Of a stretch of DNA of 64,000 nucleotides, positions 10,705-20,905 are shown piece by piece (the first letter of the stretch is position 1; the number at the start of each line of letters is the position of its first letter). Below the pieces are notes generated by a model, which had not been told where the DNA came from, did no database searches, and was given only the letters and a program-made list of their open reading frames with translations. The stretch is from Malachius bipustulatus (Eukaryota; Arthropoda; Insecta; Coleoptera; Melyridae): NCBI GenBank assembly GCA_910589415.1, contig OU342630.1, positions 85,122,186-85,186,185 on the forward strand. Direction: 5' to 3'. Position numbers and translations under genes: made by a program.

Positions 10705-11782
10705 TTATTTTAAATCAAAAATAGCGGGCACAATTTTTTTTAGATAAAAGTTTATTAATATGAAAATATTTTGTTCCCAATCAGGATCTATCTCAATGGT
10801 TATGACCTTGTGCTCTGTGGGGGTCCAAACAAAAAAGTAACACTTTTTCTGCCAGTAAGGTAGAGCTGCCCTTGAATCTGATGGTATGGTAGTACATATG
10901 GCCACCATTAACCATCACTGTACCATCATCTTTATAATGAAAGAAGTACTTCTTGTCCGAAACACCTTCTTCAATTGTGCAGTTACGGAACTTATAGGGG
11001 CACTTGATTTCCAGAACGGCGTCTTCCCCTATTAGACCGTCCGGACTTGCTCCCAAAAACCCACAATCGTGCAACCACAAACCGGTTGGTGTTACATCCA
11101 AGTTGGTTGTTTCAATGAACTTCGACAAAGCCGTCTCCTCATGGTCTTTCCCCCACTGCACAGCCAGGACACGATGTAAATCGTATCCTTCCATGAGGCT
11201 CTTGAAGAATGATGCAGGGTACTTATCTCGACGACAAGCACTGAGGACTTTCTCAAATTTGCTGGAAGTCAACCTCATTTTTCTTGTAATTATCCAGCCT
11301 TCATTAGAATGCTGCCCCACAGTTGCTGCAGCAACTTGAAAAATTATCTTCCGATCCACAGCACATTTTTCCAGGAGAAATTCATCTTTGTTCGCAGCTG
11401 TAAAATATTCCTCGGAGAATAAAATGTCGTCTATCAATGGCACCAACGCACATACATCTTGGGTAGCCTCAGGCTTTAAGAGCCATGAAAATCCAACTAT
11501 GTTGGTCTGTCCTAGCCTCTTACGAAATTCCTCAATTTTGGAATCGTCGATGTCTTCAGCTAGGGCAGTGTAGGCTTCCCGGCCATAAAGTTGCTCTATC
11601 GGTGCAGCTTTTCCACCAGGAACTTCTTTAGGTTGGGTAGGTCCCCATGCTCGGGCCTTATCTGTTAAGCTGATGTTGTAATGTGCATGATACAAGAGCG
11701 CAGCAATGTGATGACAGAGCGCTTGACCTCTCGGACATGCACATTTTGTCGACACTACTCCCTCCTTTAAATGAATGTACAC
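10705..11782 (-). pseudogene. SWIM zinc finger + YqaJ nuclease gene, copy 1
   Basis: The exon opens right after a TTTTAG acceptor at 11783 with VYIHLKEG. A SWIM-type finger follows (KCACPRGQALCHH, the CxC...CxH pattern), then a ~60-residue linker, NIVGFSWLLKPEA, and a YqaJ/lambda-exonuclease domain. Nuclease landmarks are present: TSSKF early, VQWGKDHEE, GASPDGLIG and VLEIKCP, supplying the conserved acidic residues and lysine. The C-terminal YY.QIQGQL...F.VWTP segment is present only across two small frameshifts near 10820-10880. YqaJ proteins are 5'-3' exonuclease/recombinase folds. In animals, SWIM-YqaJ genes are multi-copy and of unknown role. Upstream exons were not found, so this copy is probably decayed but recent. 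Confidence 0.8.
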
Positions 11783-12989
11783 CTAAAACGACCCAAAGTT
11801 AGAATCATTTGAAATGGAAATAAATTAAAAACCTAGCTATTAAATAGAACTTAATAGCACGACTGCCTTCCATTATTTATAATAAAAATGATTCAAAATC
11901 ATTAATTTGCCTTGATTAAAATGTACAAACTGAAAATTGATGTTTTTGAGGTTACGTTATTACAAAGAAATCAATAATTTACCATTTTTAAATAACATTC
12001 TAATAATTTTGTTTTACCAGACTTATTGGAGGGTCATACTGATGTCATACATACCTTTTCAAAGGTTAAATACGAAAATCAAAAACTTTATATCACTTTG
12101 AAAATTCTTCCCGTGTTAAACCTTATGGAGGTTTGGTTTGTTGGCATCCAACACCCCCCACTCTTGTGCTGATGAGGTCGCCACTAAACGAGCGTATTCT
12201 AAAACTTTATAGAAGAACAATTAATAGGTAATAATAATTTCACAATAAAAGATGCTAAACGAGAAGAATGGAAAATATCACACTGATTAGGGTGCGATTT
12301 TGGAGCCTAAACCCAACACGACAATAACAATAATCTATTAATAGTAGTAGGTAAGTAGTAATTATTATATTAGTAACCGTTAAAGGCAGCCACGACGATA
12401 CTCATTTTATAATATAGCTACACCATCACGAATTTCCGCAAAGAGAATTTTCTTCTCTGTTATCGCCTGTTGCACTTGTAGTGGAACGGGAATCAACCTG
12501 AGTTTATTTCTGGTTGAACTCTTTCCCGTTACCGATACTTACATAATATTTTTATTTGCGAGGTGGGTCCTTTAAAAATTAATGAGTGTTTTCCAGTGAT
12601 CAACTCGAACAAAAATTCAGAGCTAAATCAAATATTAGATCAATAAATTACAAGCGCGAGCCCTGGTAGTTGGCCTTCCTATGTGAAACTGTTTTTAATA
12701 GACACAGTAAAATATGTACCTTAAGCTAAATTGGCATTCATTGGTAAACCAAACACTACTCTGCTTCATCAAATGTACGTTTGAAAAACAATTAAGAAAA
12801 TGGATTAAATAGCACTATTAACAGGCTAAAAACTCACAGTGGTTATTCCTCTCTGCTTGTTGAACTTATAACTCGTTGAACTTCTTTCAGGTAAAATGTT
12901 AACCCGTTGAAGTATGTCGTTCATTATCCAAATATTCTCCAATCACAATAACCTATGTCGACTGAGCTTTAAATGTAGCTCTTCAAGAT
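11783..12989. other. No gene recognised
   Basis: This spacer separates the two YqaJ-containing pseudogenes. I looked for the missing 5' exon of the SWIM-YqaJ gene, using the exon at 32378-32575 as a guide, and did not find it. The stretch is AT-rich with no clear repeats. Confidence 0.4.
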
Positions 12990-14670
12990 TTTACATTCTT
13001 ACAATCTCGGATCGTCACACACTGAACAAGAAGAAGCTTTAGCGGGACATTTTACTTCCACTATACCTTCTCCAATTGAACAATCGGGAGAAGCAGTTAA
13101 GAAATTATGAAAACTATCTATGAATAAGCCACATTCTTTGACCTGCAGTTTAAAGTTCAGAGCAACCATCTCATGATACTGTCCCCAGCGGGTTGATTCA
13201 TTTCCGAAGAACTTGGAGTACAGCAATTATGTCTTCAAAATACTAGCACAATGCGTTGTAGATCTCATTTTGCAAATATTAACAAAATTTGAGGCGGTTA
13301 ATCTAATTGATCTTCCTTGTCTCCACAACATATTAATTCGTCCAATTGTATTAATTTTAATAAATTCTCTTTCCTCGTAGTTTTTGGCCAACATTAACAA
13401 AAATTCATTCTCTTTGGTTTCACATTCTTCGACACTGAGTTCTTCTTATTCTTGAACATCGCCATATTCAGAATCTGCTGGTTCTGCAATCACGTTCTTT
13501 TTTCGTTGTGAAAATGAAGATTCGTTAAAGAAAATTCTTTCTGACCGTTTTCCACGTCCTTTTCTGCTGTATACTAGCCATACATTTTTTCGTGTATTTT
13601 CCAGGACTAAAACCTATACAGATTTTTTATGGACATATCGAGGTATCTGTCCTGCTCCCGCATTATAATAGGCCAAGGAGGCAACTTCACATCCTGTCTG
13701 GTATAAACCGTTGATTGAGAAATTTATTCTTTTTCCACCAACAAATTTTGCAACTATCGAGTTATAAGATTCTGCTCCATTATTGTACATGTTTAACATT
13801 AAACTCTCTGCACTCCTTGCCACCCTGTCGAACACTACCATCATGTCTTGGTACATACCTGATGCTTACATATCTGGAATCAGATTCCTTGCATTTTCTT
13901 GAGTGTGATCTCCAAAAACATGACTGGGAGCGTTTAAAATGTCTTTTTCAAGATGTTGCATCTTTTCTGCATGGGGCATCATGATTTTCCAACAAAAATT
14001 TAACGGCCCAGTGCACTCCATTGCGTAGACGCTTAACTGCATTGCTCAAAGAAGTCCTTTGAACTATTGGGACAGATACTTTCTTTGTACTCACTCGTTT
14101 CTGTGGAAGATCTCTGAGCTTTGTACAGAAATTGCGTAGCAAATGATTTCTACATTCTATTTTCTGTACTAGTCGACTGCCATAAGGACGTGCTTCGGCT
14201 AGCTTTTTCGTTATACTACTGTCACCGTCGCCTGCAAGGCGTATTTTACATTATACATTTCGATGCTTCTCATAAAGCCTTCTATGACAATGTCTGCTTC
14301 CATGCCAGCTAACGGACGGTCCCAGTTCTTGAAACATTTGTGCATAGGTGTATTGCATTTCTTCGTAGCCGCTCTTGCACGTACGCAACAGTGTTTATTT
14401 CTTATGACTAAAAATATAACTTTTCCAGTCCGTTGGCCTACAATTATACCGACACCAGAAGCTGCGTTATAATTCACTCTACATGAACGCTTACTCCAAG
14501 CTCCATCCGCGATCACTGTATTCAACGGAATATTGTCGTTGTCTACTCGTCCGTCCTCAATCGCTAACCTGGCTTCTTCCTTTCCGGTTTTTTCCATAAG
14601 CTCCCAAGCAGATTCGTGTATAAACGATGAAACGATTTCTTCATTTTTTTTATGTACATGTGAGTAGAAA
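12990..14670 (-). pseudogene. Mutator-like transposase fused to a YqaJ nuclease
   Basis: Minus-strand text reads through one long, lightly broken frame. Near 14600-14480 are LAIEDG, NIPLNTVIADGAWSKRS and NYNAASGVGIIVGQRTGKV. Near 14390-14240 are RNKHCC, CFKNWDRPL and ME..IVIEGF, followed after a frameshift by GDGDSSI at about 14215. The segment to 13614 has LLRNF, NNGAESYNSIVAKFVGGKRI and CEVASLAYYN. This order matches the Mutator-like transposase domain of animal proteins; the D of VIADG and of GDGD are likely catalytic. The C-terminal part (13600-12999) has RLTASNF, GQYHE, FLTASPDC and IVEVKCP, a YqaJ nuclease. Lesions: stops near 13455 and 13227 and at least one frameshift. The gene lies 1.2 kb upstream of another YqaJ gene on the same strand. 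Confidence 0.75.
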
Positions 14671-15278
14671 ACGGGCTTCTAGCATATAAATTGCCTCGTT
14701 TTATTAAAACAGAAATACAAAATATAAATCCCTTTCATGGGCAAATAAGATCATAACAAAAAAAATACACAAAAATAGTAAAAACATATCTGTTTTCGTG
14801 ATAGCAAAAGGTAAATGCAGTGGAAAAAAAATTAAAATAAAAAGAAAAAATTTTTCAAAGGTTGCGTGAATAGTGGAAATTTTTATAAATAAATATTTTG
14901 TTTTTATAAATAAATCGTTGTGTATGAATAGTATTACATATTTCTTTTTTCAAATAAATACTTTATCCTTTTACTTTTACCTTTCTTCGGTTGTTTAATA
15001 AAAAATATCGAAAGCAAGGAAAGGGAAAGGGTGAGGGTGCAGAGAAAGAAGATTAAATGAAAAAGAAAAAGGAAAAAAGTAAAAAAGGTGATTGAAAAAA
15101 GTTAAGAGTTAAAAAAAAGAAAGAGAGATGAGCTTTGCGAGAAAAAAATAGTGAACGAACGTGGGATCGTAGAGCCTGGGCCGCTAACGCGGCGGGCATG
15201 TGTGTGTGACTTAATTAATTAATTTTGAAATTTTTTTTCGCCCCGTTACGAATCTAATTAATTAATTAATTACTGAAT
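14671..15278. other. Low-complexity DNA with a purine-rich tract
   Basis: From about 15013 to 15155 the plus strand is almost entirely A and G, followed by a short GC-rich patch (15160-15205) and then ATTAATTAATTAA strings (15215-15230 and 15256-15272). No coding potential was recognised. Confidence 0.6.
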
Positions 15279-15524
15279 CTATCTACTGTTATATTGCGCT
15301 TCAGATACCAACGGTAATGGATCAGGCAAATATAGGCGCGTTAAAAAATCGTAAACGAATCTTGTGATGGTTAGATTGTTTGTTTGCTCTAATTTATTAC
15401 AAGCTACTAGATAACTCTGAGAGGGATTACCATCTAGAACACCAACAATTAAATTTTGCGATATACCGACCTGTCTGTAGTTGAATAATTTGAATTGGAC
15501 AGTAACACAATTATACGAATACAT
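15279..15524 (-). CDS. Unrecognised 81-codon open frame
   Basis: It starts with a real ATG at 15524 and runs 81 codons. The text (NCVTVQFKLFNYRQVG, LIVGVLDG, LYLPDPLPL) looks like folded-protein sequence and not low complexity, but I cannot name a family. A second open stretch runs away from it on the plus strand starting at ATG 15551, about 36 codons beginning MESSGDLVTDAYRSML. Either could be a fragment of an old mobile element or chance. Confidence 0.25.
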   Translation of the reverse strand: MYSYNCVTVQFKLFNYRQVGISQNLIVGVLDGNPSQSYLVACNKLEQTNNLTITRFVYDFLTRLYLPDPLPLVSEAQYNSR

Positions 15525-16313
15525 TACTCAGGCAATGATTTACAGTAAAATGGAGTCATCGGGGGATTTGGTTACTGACGCTTATAGAAGCATGTTAGAG
15601 AAAGCTACGTTTAGCAGAAATAGTAACCATGTACAATCAGAATTTGTTTACAGACCGTGAACAGTGCAGATTGACCCGTGGGGTATAGTTCAAATATACT
15701 GACACATCATCAGATCCTATTATATTCTAGTGATACTTGATACAATCAATTAAATTTTATAATTTTCACAGATTTCACTCCAGAAAATAATTTTCGCTAA
15801 CGAAGATGCTAACGGTAAGGGCCAGATCGCGGAAATCTATAGGATGCTGGACGAACTCGATGGACGTATTAATGCGCTGCCTAATATATGGCTTCACACT
15901 ACTTCGATGAGAACTGGTCAATAAAAACAATATTGTTGGGTTGCTTTCATTTCACAGAAAAATACACCTTTGAAACCCTTAGAAACAAATTATTAACCAT
16001 TTTACAGGAATAAGAAATATCTGAAAACCTTCAGGCTGTACTGATAATGTGGGAAATATTACAGGAGCAATAAAACTGACAGGTTGTTCCCACCTACCAT
16101 GCCTGGCACGTACCATCAACCTTATTGTTCAAGATGCACTAAAAATTATGGAACCACTGCAGAAAAAAGTGAAAAAAATTGTGAATACTTCCATCGCAGC
16201 ACTTCCGCTACAGAAACGCTTTCATCTATGCAAGTGCAAATGTCGCAAAAAAATTTAAATTAATTAACGATGTTGTTACTCGTTGGAATTCTACATAATT
16301 ATTATATGTTTAG

Positions 16314-16321
16314 CAGGATTT
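16314..16321. repeat. LINE target site duplication, left copy
   Basis: CAGGATTT is identical to 19921-19928 at the other end of the LINE. It lies within the hAT coding sequence, so removing the LINE and one copy rejoins the hAT gene. Confidence 0.85.
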
Positions 16322-16535
16322 AATTTATTTATTTAATTTATTTATTTTAGTTTACACTGTATAACGGGACAAGCCCAAAAAAAATACAGGAAAAATAACA
16401 GCATGAAATATAAAATATAACATAGTTAATACCAAACGGAATGCATAGTGAGCATCAATGGACAACGGAACGCTTTAGATGACCAAGGCTGCAGCCCAGT
16501 ATATCAAGCGCATCTGAGGCTTCGTTACAAAGTTT

Positions 16536-19385
16536 TTACATGGTGTAAAGTGGAGAAAAAGCTAGTATATTAGTATGCGGTGTAGGCAAGTAAAACATTT
16601 GATTAAGTCGCGAGGCCGGCCGAGGAACAACGAAGTTAAGCCGTTCAAGAAAGGACGGACAGTCTACGATATTGTTCAATAGTTTATACATAAATACAAG
16701 TAAAAAGTAATGCCTTCTGTCTAAAAGGGAAGATAGGGAAAATGCCCCCAGTAATATATGCTGCGGAAAGCCGATTGGAGGGTAGGTACCGTGAACTTTA
16801 AAATGTAAGAATTTTAAAAAACGTCGTTGGACGTTTTCCAATCTTTCAGCATGAGACTGATACCCGGGACACCAAATCACTGACGCATATTCCAACCTTG
16901 ATCTTACGTATGCGCAGAAGATGACTTTAATCGCTTCTGCATCGTGAAAATCCCTACACATACGCGTGATCATGCCGTACGTCTTTAATGCCTCTTTCAC
17001 CACGGTCTCGACGTGTGCCGAAAATGATAGTCTCTTATCAAAAATTACACCAAGGTCACGAATTGTATCAGATCGTTGTATAGTAGTGCCATGAATGTTA
17101 TAATTAAACAAAAACGGAGCACGAGAGTTACTGTACGACATGACACTGCATTTATTTACGTTTAGGTCTAAATTATTTTGCTGACACCAATCAAGCACTT
17201 TGAGCAGATTTTGCTGAAGAAGCCCACAGCTCTCAACACTGTCAACTACTGTAAATATTTTTAGGTCATCAGCGAACAGCAGACACCGGACATTCAGGCG
17301 GGGAACTATATCATTTATAAAAATTAAAAATAACAGAGGACCCAAAATCGATCCCTGTGGGACCCCTGATGTTGATACATAATCTCTCGATGAGAACCCA
17401 TTATACACTACGTAGTATTTACGTTCGCGGAGATAAGATTTTATAAAATTTGCAAAATCAGGAGAAAATCCAAAAGCATCTAATTTATGGATCAGTAAGG
17501 CATGGTCCATTCGGTCGAAAGCCTTTGATATGTCCATATAGATAACATCCACCTGAGATCCGGAGTCGAGCGTCTCAGCTATGAACTGTGTCTTACAGAC
17601 CAAATTTGTAACCGTAGACCTCCCCGGAACAAAACCGCTCTGAAAAAAGGAAATATGACTGTGAACTCTATGGCTGACAGCATCATGGATTAGAATTTCA
17701 AAGACTTTACTAAAGTTACAGATGATGCTGATCGGTCTGTAATTGCGGACAAGACATTTATCGCCACTTTTAAAAACTGGACAGATCTTAGAACGCCTCC
17801 AAATGGATGGGAAAGTATGCGATTTCAGTGAAAGGTTAAAGATCTTAGCAAGAGGTGCTGCGAAGATGTCAGAGCAATCACGCAGAAGAAATGCCGGGAT
17901 ACCGTCCGGACCTGTTGTGAACTTGTTTTTTAACCTCTTCAATGCTATTGTTACGTCATGTTCGGTAAAGGATGGTAAAAATACAGAAGTATCACTATTT
18001 AAGTTGTCGGGCGGCATTGTGGTAATGGGCGTGGAGAAAGACTCGCTAAAATAATTTGCAAATGCATTTAGTATGTCTGTGGGATTACTAAGGCAGGAAT
18101 CATTAAGATGCATTGTGCTTGGCATGGAGGACGACGATTTATTGTTTTTTACATATGCCCAGAACCTAGATGGGTCGGTTTTAATTGTGTTTTCGGTACG
18201 AGTTATGTAGGCCTTGTAAGCTAGATCGATGTCAATCTTTATCTGACGACGTAGGTGTGAAAACTTAGAGTAAGCTAATAGGTCATTTTTTCGTTTGTAT
18301 TGACGCCAGAAGAGAGTCTTATGACGCAGGTCTCGGATTATCGTCGTTGTAAACCAGGGGGGATATCTAGAGTTGTGACGTTTAGTATACTTAGGCACAC
18401 ATCTATCTAAAACTTCGTAAAGGATATTGTAGAACATAGAGCAAGCCTCATCAACGTCATCGACAGCATCTATGGTACTCCATGCAGTATTCAGCAGTGT
18501 ATCGTACAATAGTGGAAAGTTGGCTTTGCGGAAATTATAGTTGCACAGTGTTGCATTTGGGAACAGTTTTTCTTGTTTCCCGGAGTGCAAGTTTAGAGAA
18601 ATTGTAATGGCAGGGTGGTGGGCATCCTCAGGGATTAGAACTTCATCAGCCTTATCGACAACACAATTTTCGTTACACAGAACAAGGTCGAGAATTCTAT
18701 CACTACCATTACGAACAAAATTATATTGAATATAATCCAGCGTGCATAAAGAATTCAAAAGACACGTCACTTGTCTATCGGTGACCGACAAATCTAGGCA
18801 GGAGGCATAATTGCTAATGTTAAAATCGCCAACAATGACTGTGTAATTTGAGTAAACAAAATCTAGGTTTAAGATACCGTCGAACAGTACTTCAAGGTCA
18901 TAAAGCGACACATTGGGCGAGATATAGACTACAATGATATAGACCGATCTGTGCGATAAGGAGACTTTAGCACCTACTACATCAATTAGTGGCGATATGA
19001 GTCCAGTGAGATTATTCAAATCCAACGCCCCACACGAGAGATCATCTCTGACAGCTAAAAGAGTACCTCCGCCTCTAAACAGCCGATCACTACATCTATC
19101 ACGTCTAAATACGGTGTATTTACTAGGGAATATTTCACCGTCCTGAATTGAATCATTGAGCCAAGTTTCGCTGAGGCAAACTATCGCGTATTCGCACGAC
19201 GACAGAGAATTATACATTTCCCTTGTTTTCGTTCGCAAACCACGGTAGTTTTGATAATAAATAAACAAATTATTTGTGGCGGAGGCGGTCGCGGACCCCT
19301 GCCGATCGAGATCAGCAGGTGGAGAAGGGACATGGGCATGACATCGAGACCCGCGTTGATTGCTATTGACCCGAGAGAATATCAT
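16536..19385 (-). CDS. LINE ORF2: endonuclease and reverse transcriptase, intact
   Basis: This is a 949-residue protein that nicks target DNA and reverse-transcribes the element RNA. An apurinic-like endonuclease occupies the first ~230 residues, with LSETWL near residue 70, VGDFNIS near 183 and AHHPAI near 240. The reverse transcriptase fills the middle: FTTGPDGIP, IYMDISKAFDRMDH near 615, SGVPQGSILGPLLF and FADD at residues 704-707 (17265-17276). The C-terminal part has the VQRRFLKF and LLDRR blocks typical of the CR1/Jockey group. The start ATG overlaps the end of ORF1 by 23 bp in another frame, a usual LINE arrangement. No frameshift or stop was seen, so the protein could be active, although the 5' end and promoter are lost. 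Confidence 0.92.
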   Translation of the reverse strand: MIFSRVNSNQRGSRCHAHVPSPPADLDRQGSATASATNNLFIYYQNYRGLRTKTREMYNSLSSCEYAIVCLSETWLNDSIQDGEIFPSKYTVFRRDRCSDRLFRGGGTLLAVRDDLSCGALDLNNLTGLISPLIDVVGAKVSLSHRSVYIIVVYISPNVSLYDLEVLFDGILNLDFVYSNYTVIVGDFNISNYASCLDLSVTDRQVTCLLNSLCTLDYIQYNFVRNGSDRILDLVLCNENCVVDKADEVLIPEDAHHPAITISLNLHSGKQEKLFPNATLCNYNFRKANFPLLYDTLLNTAWSTIDAVDDVDEACSMFYNILYEVLDRCVPKYTKRHNSRYPPWFTTTIIRDLRHKTLFWRQYKRKNDLLAYSKFSHLRRQIKIDIDLAYKAYITRTENTIKTDPSRFWAYVKNNKSSSSMPSTMHLNDSCLSNPTDILNAFANYFSESFSTPITTMPPDNLNSDTSVFLPSFTEHDVTIALKRLKNKFTTGPDGIPAFLLRDCSDIFAAPLAKIFNLSLKSHTFPSIWRRSKICPVFKSGDKCLVRNYRPISIICNFSKVFEILIHDAVSHRVHSHISFFQSGFVPGRSTVTNLVCKTQFIAETLDSGSQVDVIYMDISKAFDRMDHALLIHKLDAFGFSPDFANFIKSYLRERKYYVVYNGFSSRDYVSTSGVPQGSILGPLLFLIFINDIVPRLNVRCLLFADDLKIFTVVDSVESCGLLQQNLLKVLDWCQQNNLDLNVNKCSVMSYSNSRAPFLFNYNIHGTTIQRSDTIRDLGVIFDKRLSFSAHVETVVKEALKTYGMITRMCRDFHDAEAIKVIFCAYVRSRLEYASVIWCPGYQSHAERLENVQRRFLKFLHFKVHGTYPPIGFPQHILLGAFSLSSLLDRRHYFLLVFMYKLLNNIVDCPSFLERLNFVVPRPASRLNQMFYLPTPHTNILAFSPLYTM

Positions 19386-19920
19386 TTCGCATTTTATCTT
19401 TGGCTTGTAAATATGCAGTACAGTTATTGATATCCCAGGCAGCGTGATTAGTGGAAATATTACTACCCTTTAATTTAGAACAGTTAGAACATTTTAAATA
19501 GGATGACTTACATTCCTTAATAGCATGGCTTCCGCCGCATTTCGGACAGGTACATGTTTTCTGGCAGTGTTTGGACGAGTGGTGGAATTCATTGCAGTTG
19601 AAACAGCGATAGATTTCAACGGCATCAAATACGCGACATATATCATAACCGATTAGTATACTGCCCGCCTTGATCATCCTTTCATATGTTGATTTATCGA
19701 CCCGAAAAACAGCCTGGAACACACTATCATTTCGTTTAGTAGGGCAAAATTTAATCAACTTAATTACAGAATCATTACGAATGTAAGGTGAATTATTCTT
19801 TCTCATAATTTTCAGCAGGTCGTCTTCATTGAATTTTTCCGTGATACCAGAGACTCTAATCCGGGGATCAATACCATGTGATTCCCTAATTATATATGCA
19901 TCTGACAGTTTTATTTGTGA
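19363..19920 (-). CDS. LINE ORF1 (gag-like), 5'-truncated
   Basis: 185 codons stay open from the truncation point at 19920 to the stop at 19363; the first internal ATG is at 19806. The C-terminal half has three zinc-knuckle-like groups: CFNCNEFHHSSKHC, CPKCGGSHAIKEC and CSNC. These are the nucleic-acid-binding fingers of Jockey/CR1 ORF1 proteins. Upstream is an RRM-like region (RIRVSGI, FQAVFRVD). The true N-terminus is missing. It overlaps ORF2 by 23 bp. Confidence 0.85.
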   Translation of the reverse strand, partial: SQIKLSDAYIIRESHGIDPRIRVSGITEKFNEDDLLKIMRKNNSPYIRNDSVIKLIKFCPTKRNDSVFQAVFRVDKSTYERMIKAGSILIGYDICRVFDAVEIYRCFNCNEFHHSSKHCQKTCTCPKCGGSHAIKECKSSYLKCSNCSKLKGSNISTNHAAWDINNCTAYLQAKDKMRNDILSGQ

Positions 19921-20095
19921 CAGGATTTGTGAAGTTCAGGCACCACTTGAAGCAGCTCTTGGTGTATTACATAATCCTGTTGAAGTGCTTAGTGCAGATG
20001 AATGGACGATTTTAAAAGCAATACGTATACATATTGATTATGAATAAAACACTAATGTTCTATAAAATTCTACGATATATTGATGGATGGTAGAA

Positions 20096-20140
20096 ACGTT
20101 ACACGTGTTTCGCTACTTTTCATGTAGCATCTTCAGACGT
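20096..20140 (-). ncRNA. Hammerhead-ribozyme-like motif, minus strand
   Basis: This is the mirror copy of 20182-20226 in the other arm of the inverted repeat, with identical core and stems: TCTTCAG on the plus strand at 20130-20136 and TTTC at 20108-20111. Transcription of either strand would therefore produce one motif in ribozyme orientation. Confidence 0.6.
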
Positions 20141-20181
20141 AAATAAAATTCTATTTTATTTTATTTATTTGAATTTTATTT

Positions 20182-20226
20182 ACGTCTGAAGATGCTACAT
20201 GAAAAGTAGCGAAACACGTGTAACGT
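20182..20226 (+). ncRNA. Hammerhead-ribozyme-like motif, plus strand
   Basis: The order fits a minimal type I hammerhead. Stem I ACGT (20182-20185) is followed by core CTGAAGA (20186-20192) and stem II GCTAC/GTAGC with its loop. Then come core GAAA (20211-20214), self-complementary CACGTG as stem III, cleavage dinucleotide TA (20221-20222) and stem I partner ACGT (20223-20226). Such short-stem-III ribozymes often need to act as dimers. Activity is inferred only. Confidence 0.6.
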
Positions 20227-20905
20227 TTCTACCATCCATCAATATATCGTAGAATTTTATAAAACATTAGTGTTTTATTCATAATCAATAAGTATGCAGA
20301 GATTCTACAAAGTAAGGGTTGAAAACATAAAAATACGTATACAGTCTTAAAACCATTTAAGAGGGTTCCCACAAAACAAGTGCAGAAAAAATTGTGTGCG
20401 TATCAAATATCATACCTTTGGTGGAAAGTTTGAGACAATATCTTGGCGGACTTCGGGTTGAGGACATGACCGCATCGAACTTAAAAACTAGTGTTATTAA
20501 GGGAATCGATTCGCGGTTTAATCGTATCGAATATAATGCCCTGATTTCGATAGTATTTTGACCCTCGGTTGAAGAAAAAAGGATTCAGTGACGGAAGTGT
20601 TGACTTAGAGTGAAGGAACTGTTGACCTCCGAAATGTCAAAACAATTAAAAGAAGATAGGGGTATGGAAACAAAGTGTCAAAGAATAGGTGAACTTCGAT
20701 TATCGACCTCAAACAATTTTGCTAAAGAACCAAACATAAAAAGAAAGGATGATCCTTAAAAATGGTGGAAAACACTTTAGCAAAATTGTCAGCAAACTTC
20801 TGTCCCCAGTGAATGAGTCTTCTCCAAATCGGGACAAGTGGTATCAGAACGCAGGAATAGACTTAAACCAAGTAATGTAGAGAAGATAGTTTTTCTAAAT
20901 GGTAC

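Larger units (their letters stand above)
16322..19920 (-). mobile_element. CR1/Jockey-type LINE, 5'-truncated, recent
   Basis: A 3.6-kb non-LTR retrotransposon lies in reverse orientation inside the hAT gene. CAGGATTT flanks it on both sides (16314-16321 and 19921-19928), an 8-bp target site duplication. Its 3' end, read on the minus strand, is an AAATAAAT-like tail (16321-16350). The 5' end is truncated within ORF1, which stays open right up to the junction. ORF2 is uninterrupted. All this indicates a young insertion by target-primed reverse transcription. Confidence 0.9.
20032..20331. mobile_element. Inserted inverted repeat flanked by a 12-bp duplication
   Basis: Arms 20033-20152 and 20165-20290 are nearly perfect mirror images. 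AATACGTATACA occurs at 20020-20031 and again at 20332-20343, fitting a 12-bp target duplication around a 300-bp insert. hAT coding text resumes directly after the second copy, which confirms an insertion. Each arm carries a hammerhead-like motif. Penelope-like retroelements are known to carry such ribozymes in their terminal repeats, so this may be a non-autonomous relative; no reverse transcriptase is present. Confidence 0.75.
15860..20905 (+). pseudogene. hAT (ZBED-type) transposase split by two insertions
   Basis: Plus-strand blocks follow hAT order. Around 15905 is FDENWSIKT; at 16040 CTDNVGNITGAIKL (acidic motif); then HLPCLARTINLIVQDAL and NDVVTRWNST (16262-16295). A LINE interrupts at 16321. 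The gene resumes at 19925 with VQAPLEAALGVLHNPVEVLS and is interrupted again by a 300-bp insertion at 20032. From about 20345 it continues with VLKPFKR, SNIIPLVESLRQYL and YFDPRLKK. The C-terminal dimerisation segment ends near 20900: KWW, VPSE, VFSKSGQVVSERRNRLK and NVEKIVFLNG. Several stops and frameshifts show that it was dead before or soon after the insertions. It resembles the hAT gene at 42.7-46.6 kb. Confidence 0.85.

Noticed and set aside
12165..12200. A further hammerhead around GCTGATGAGGTCGCCACTAA
   Set aside because: GAAA is missing (TAAA) and neither stem II nor stem I pairs convincingly.
17743..18054. Plus-strand frames inside the LINE, including this 103-codon one
   Set aside because: They are antisense shadows of the intact ORF2 reverse transcriptase.
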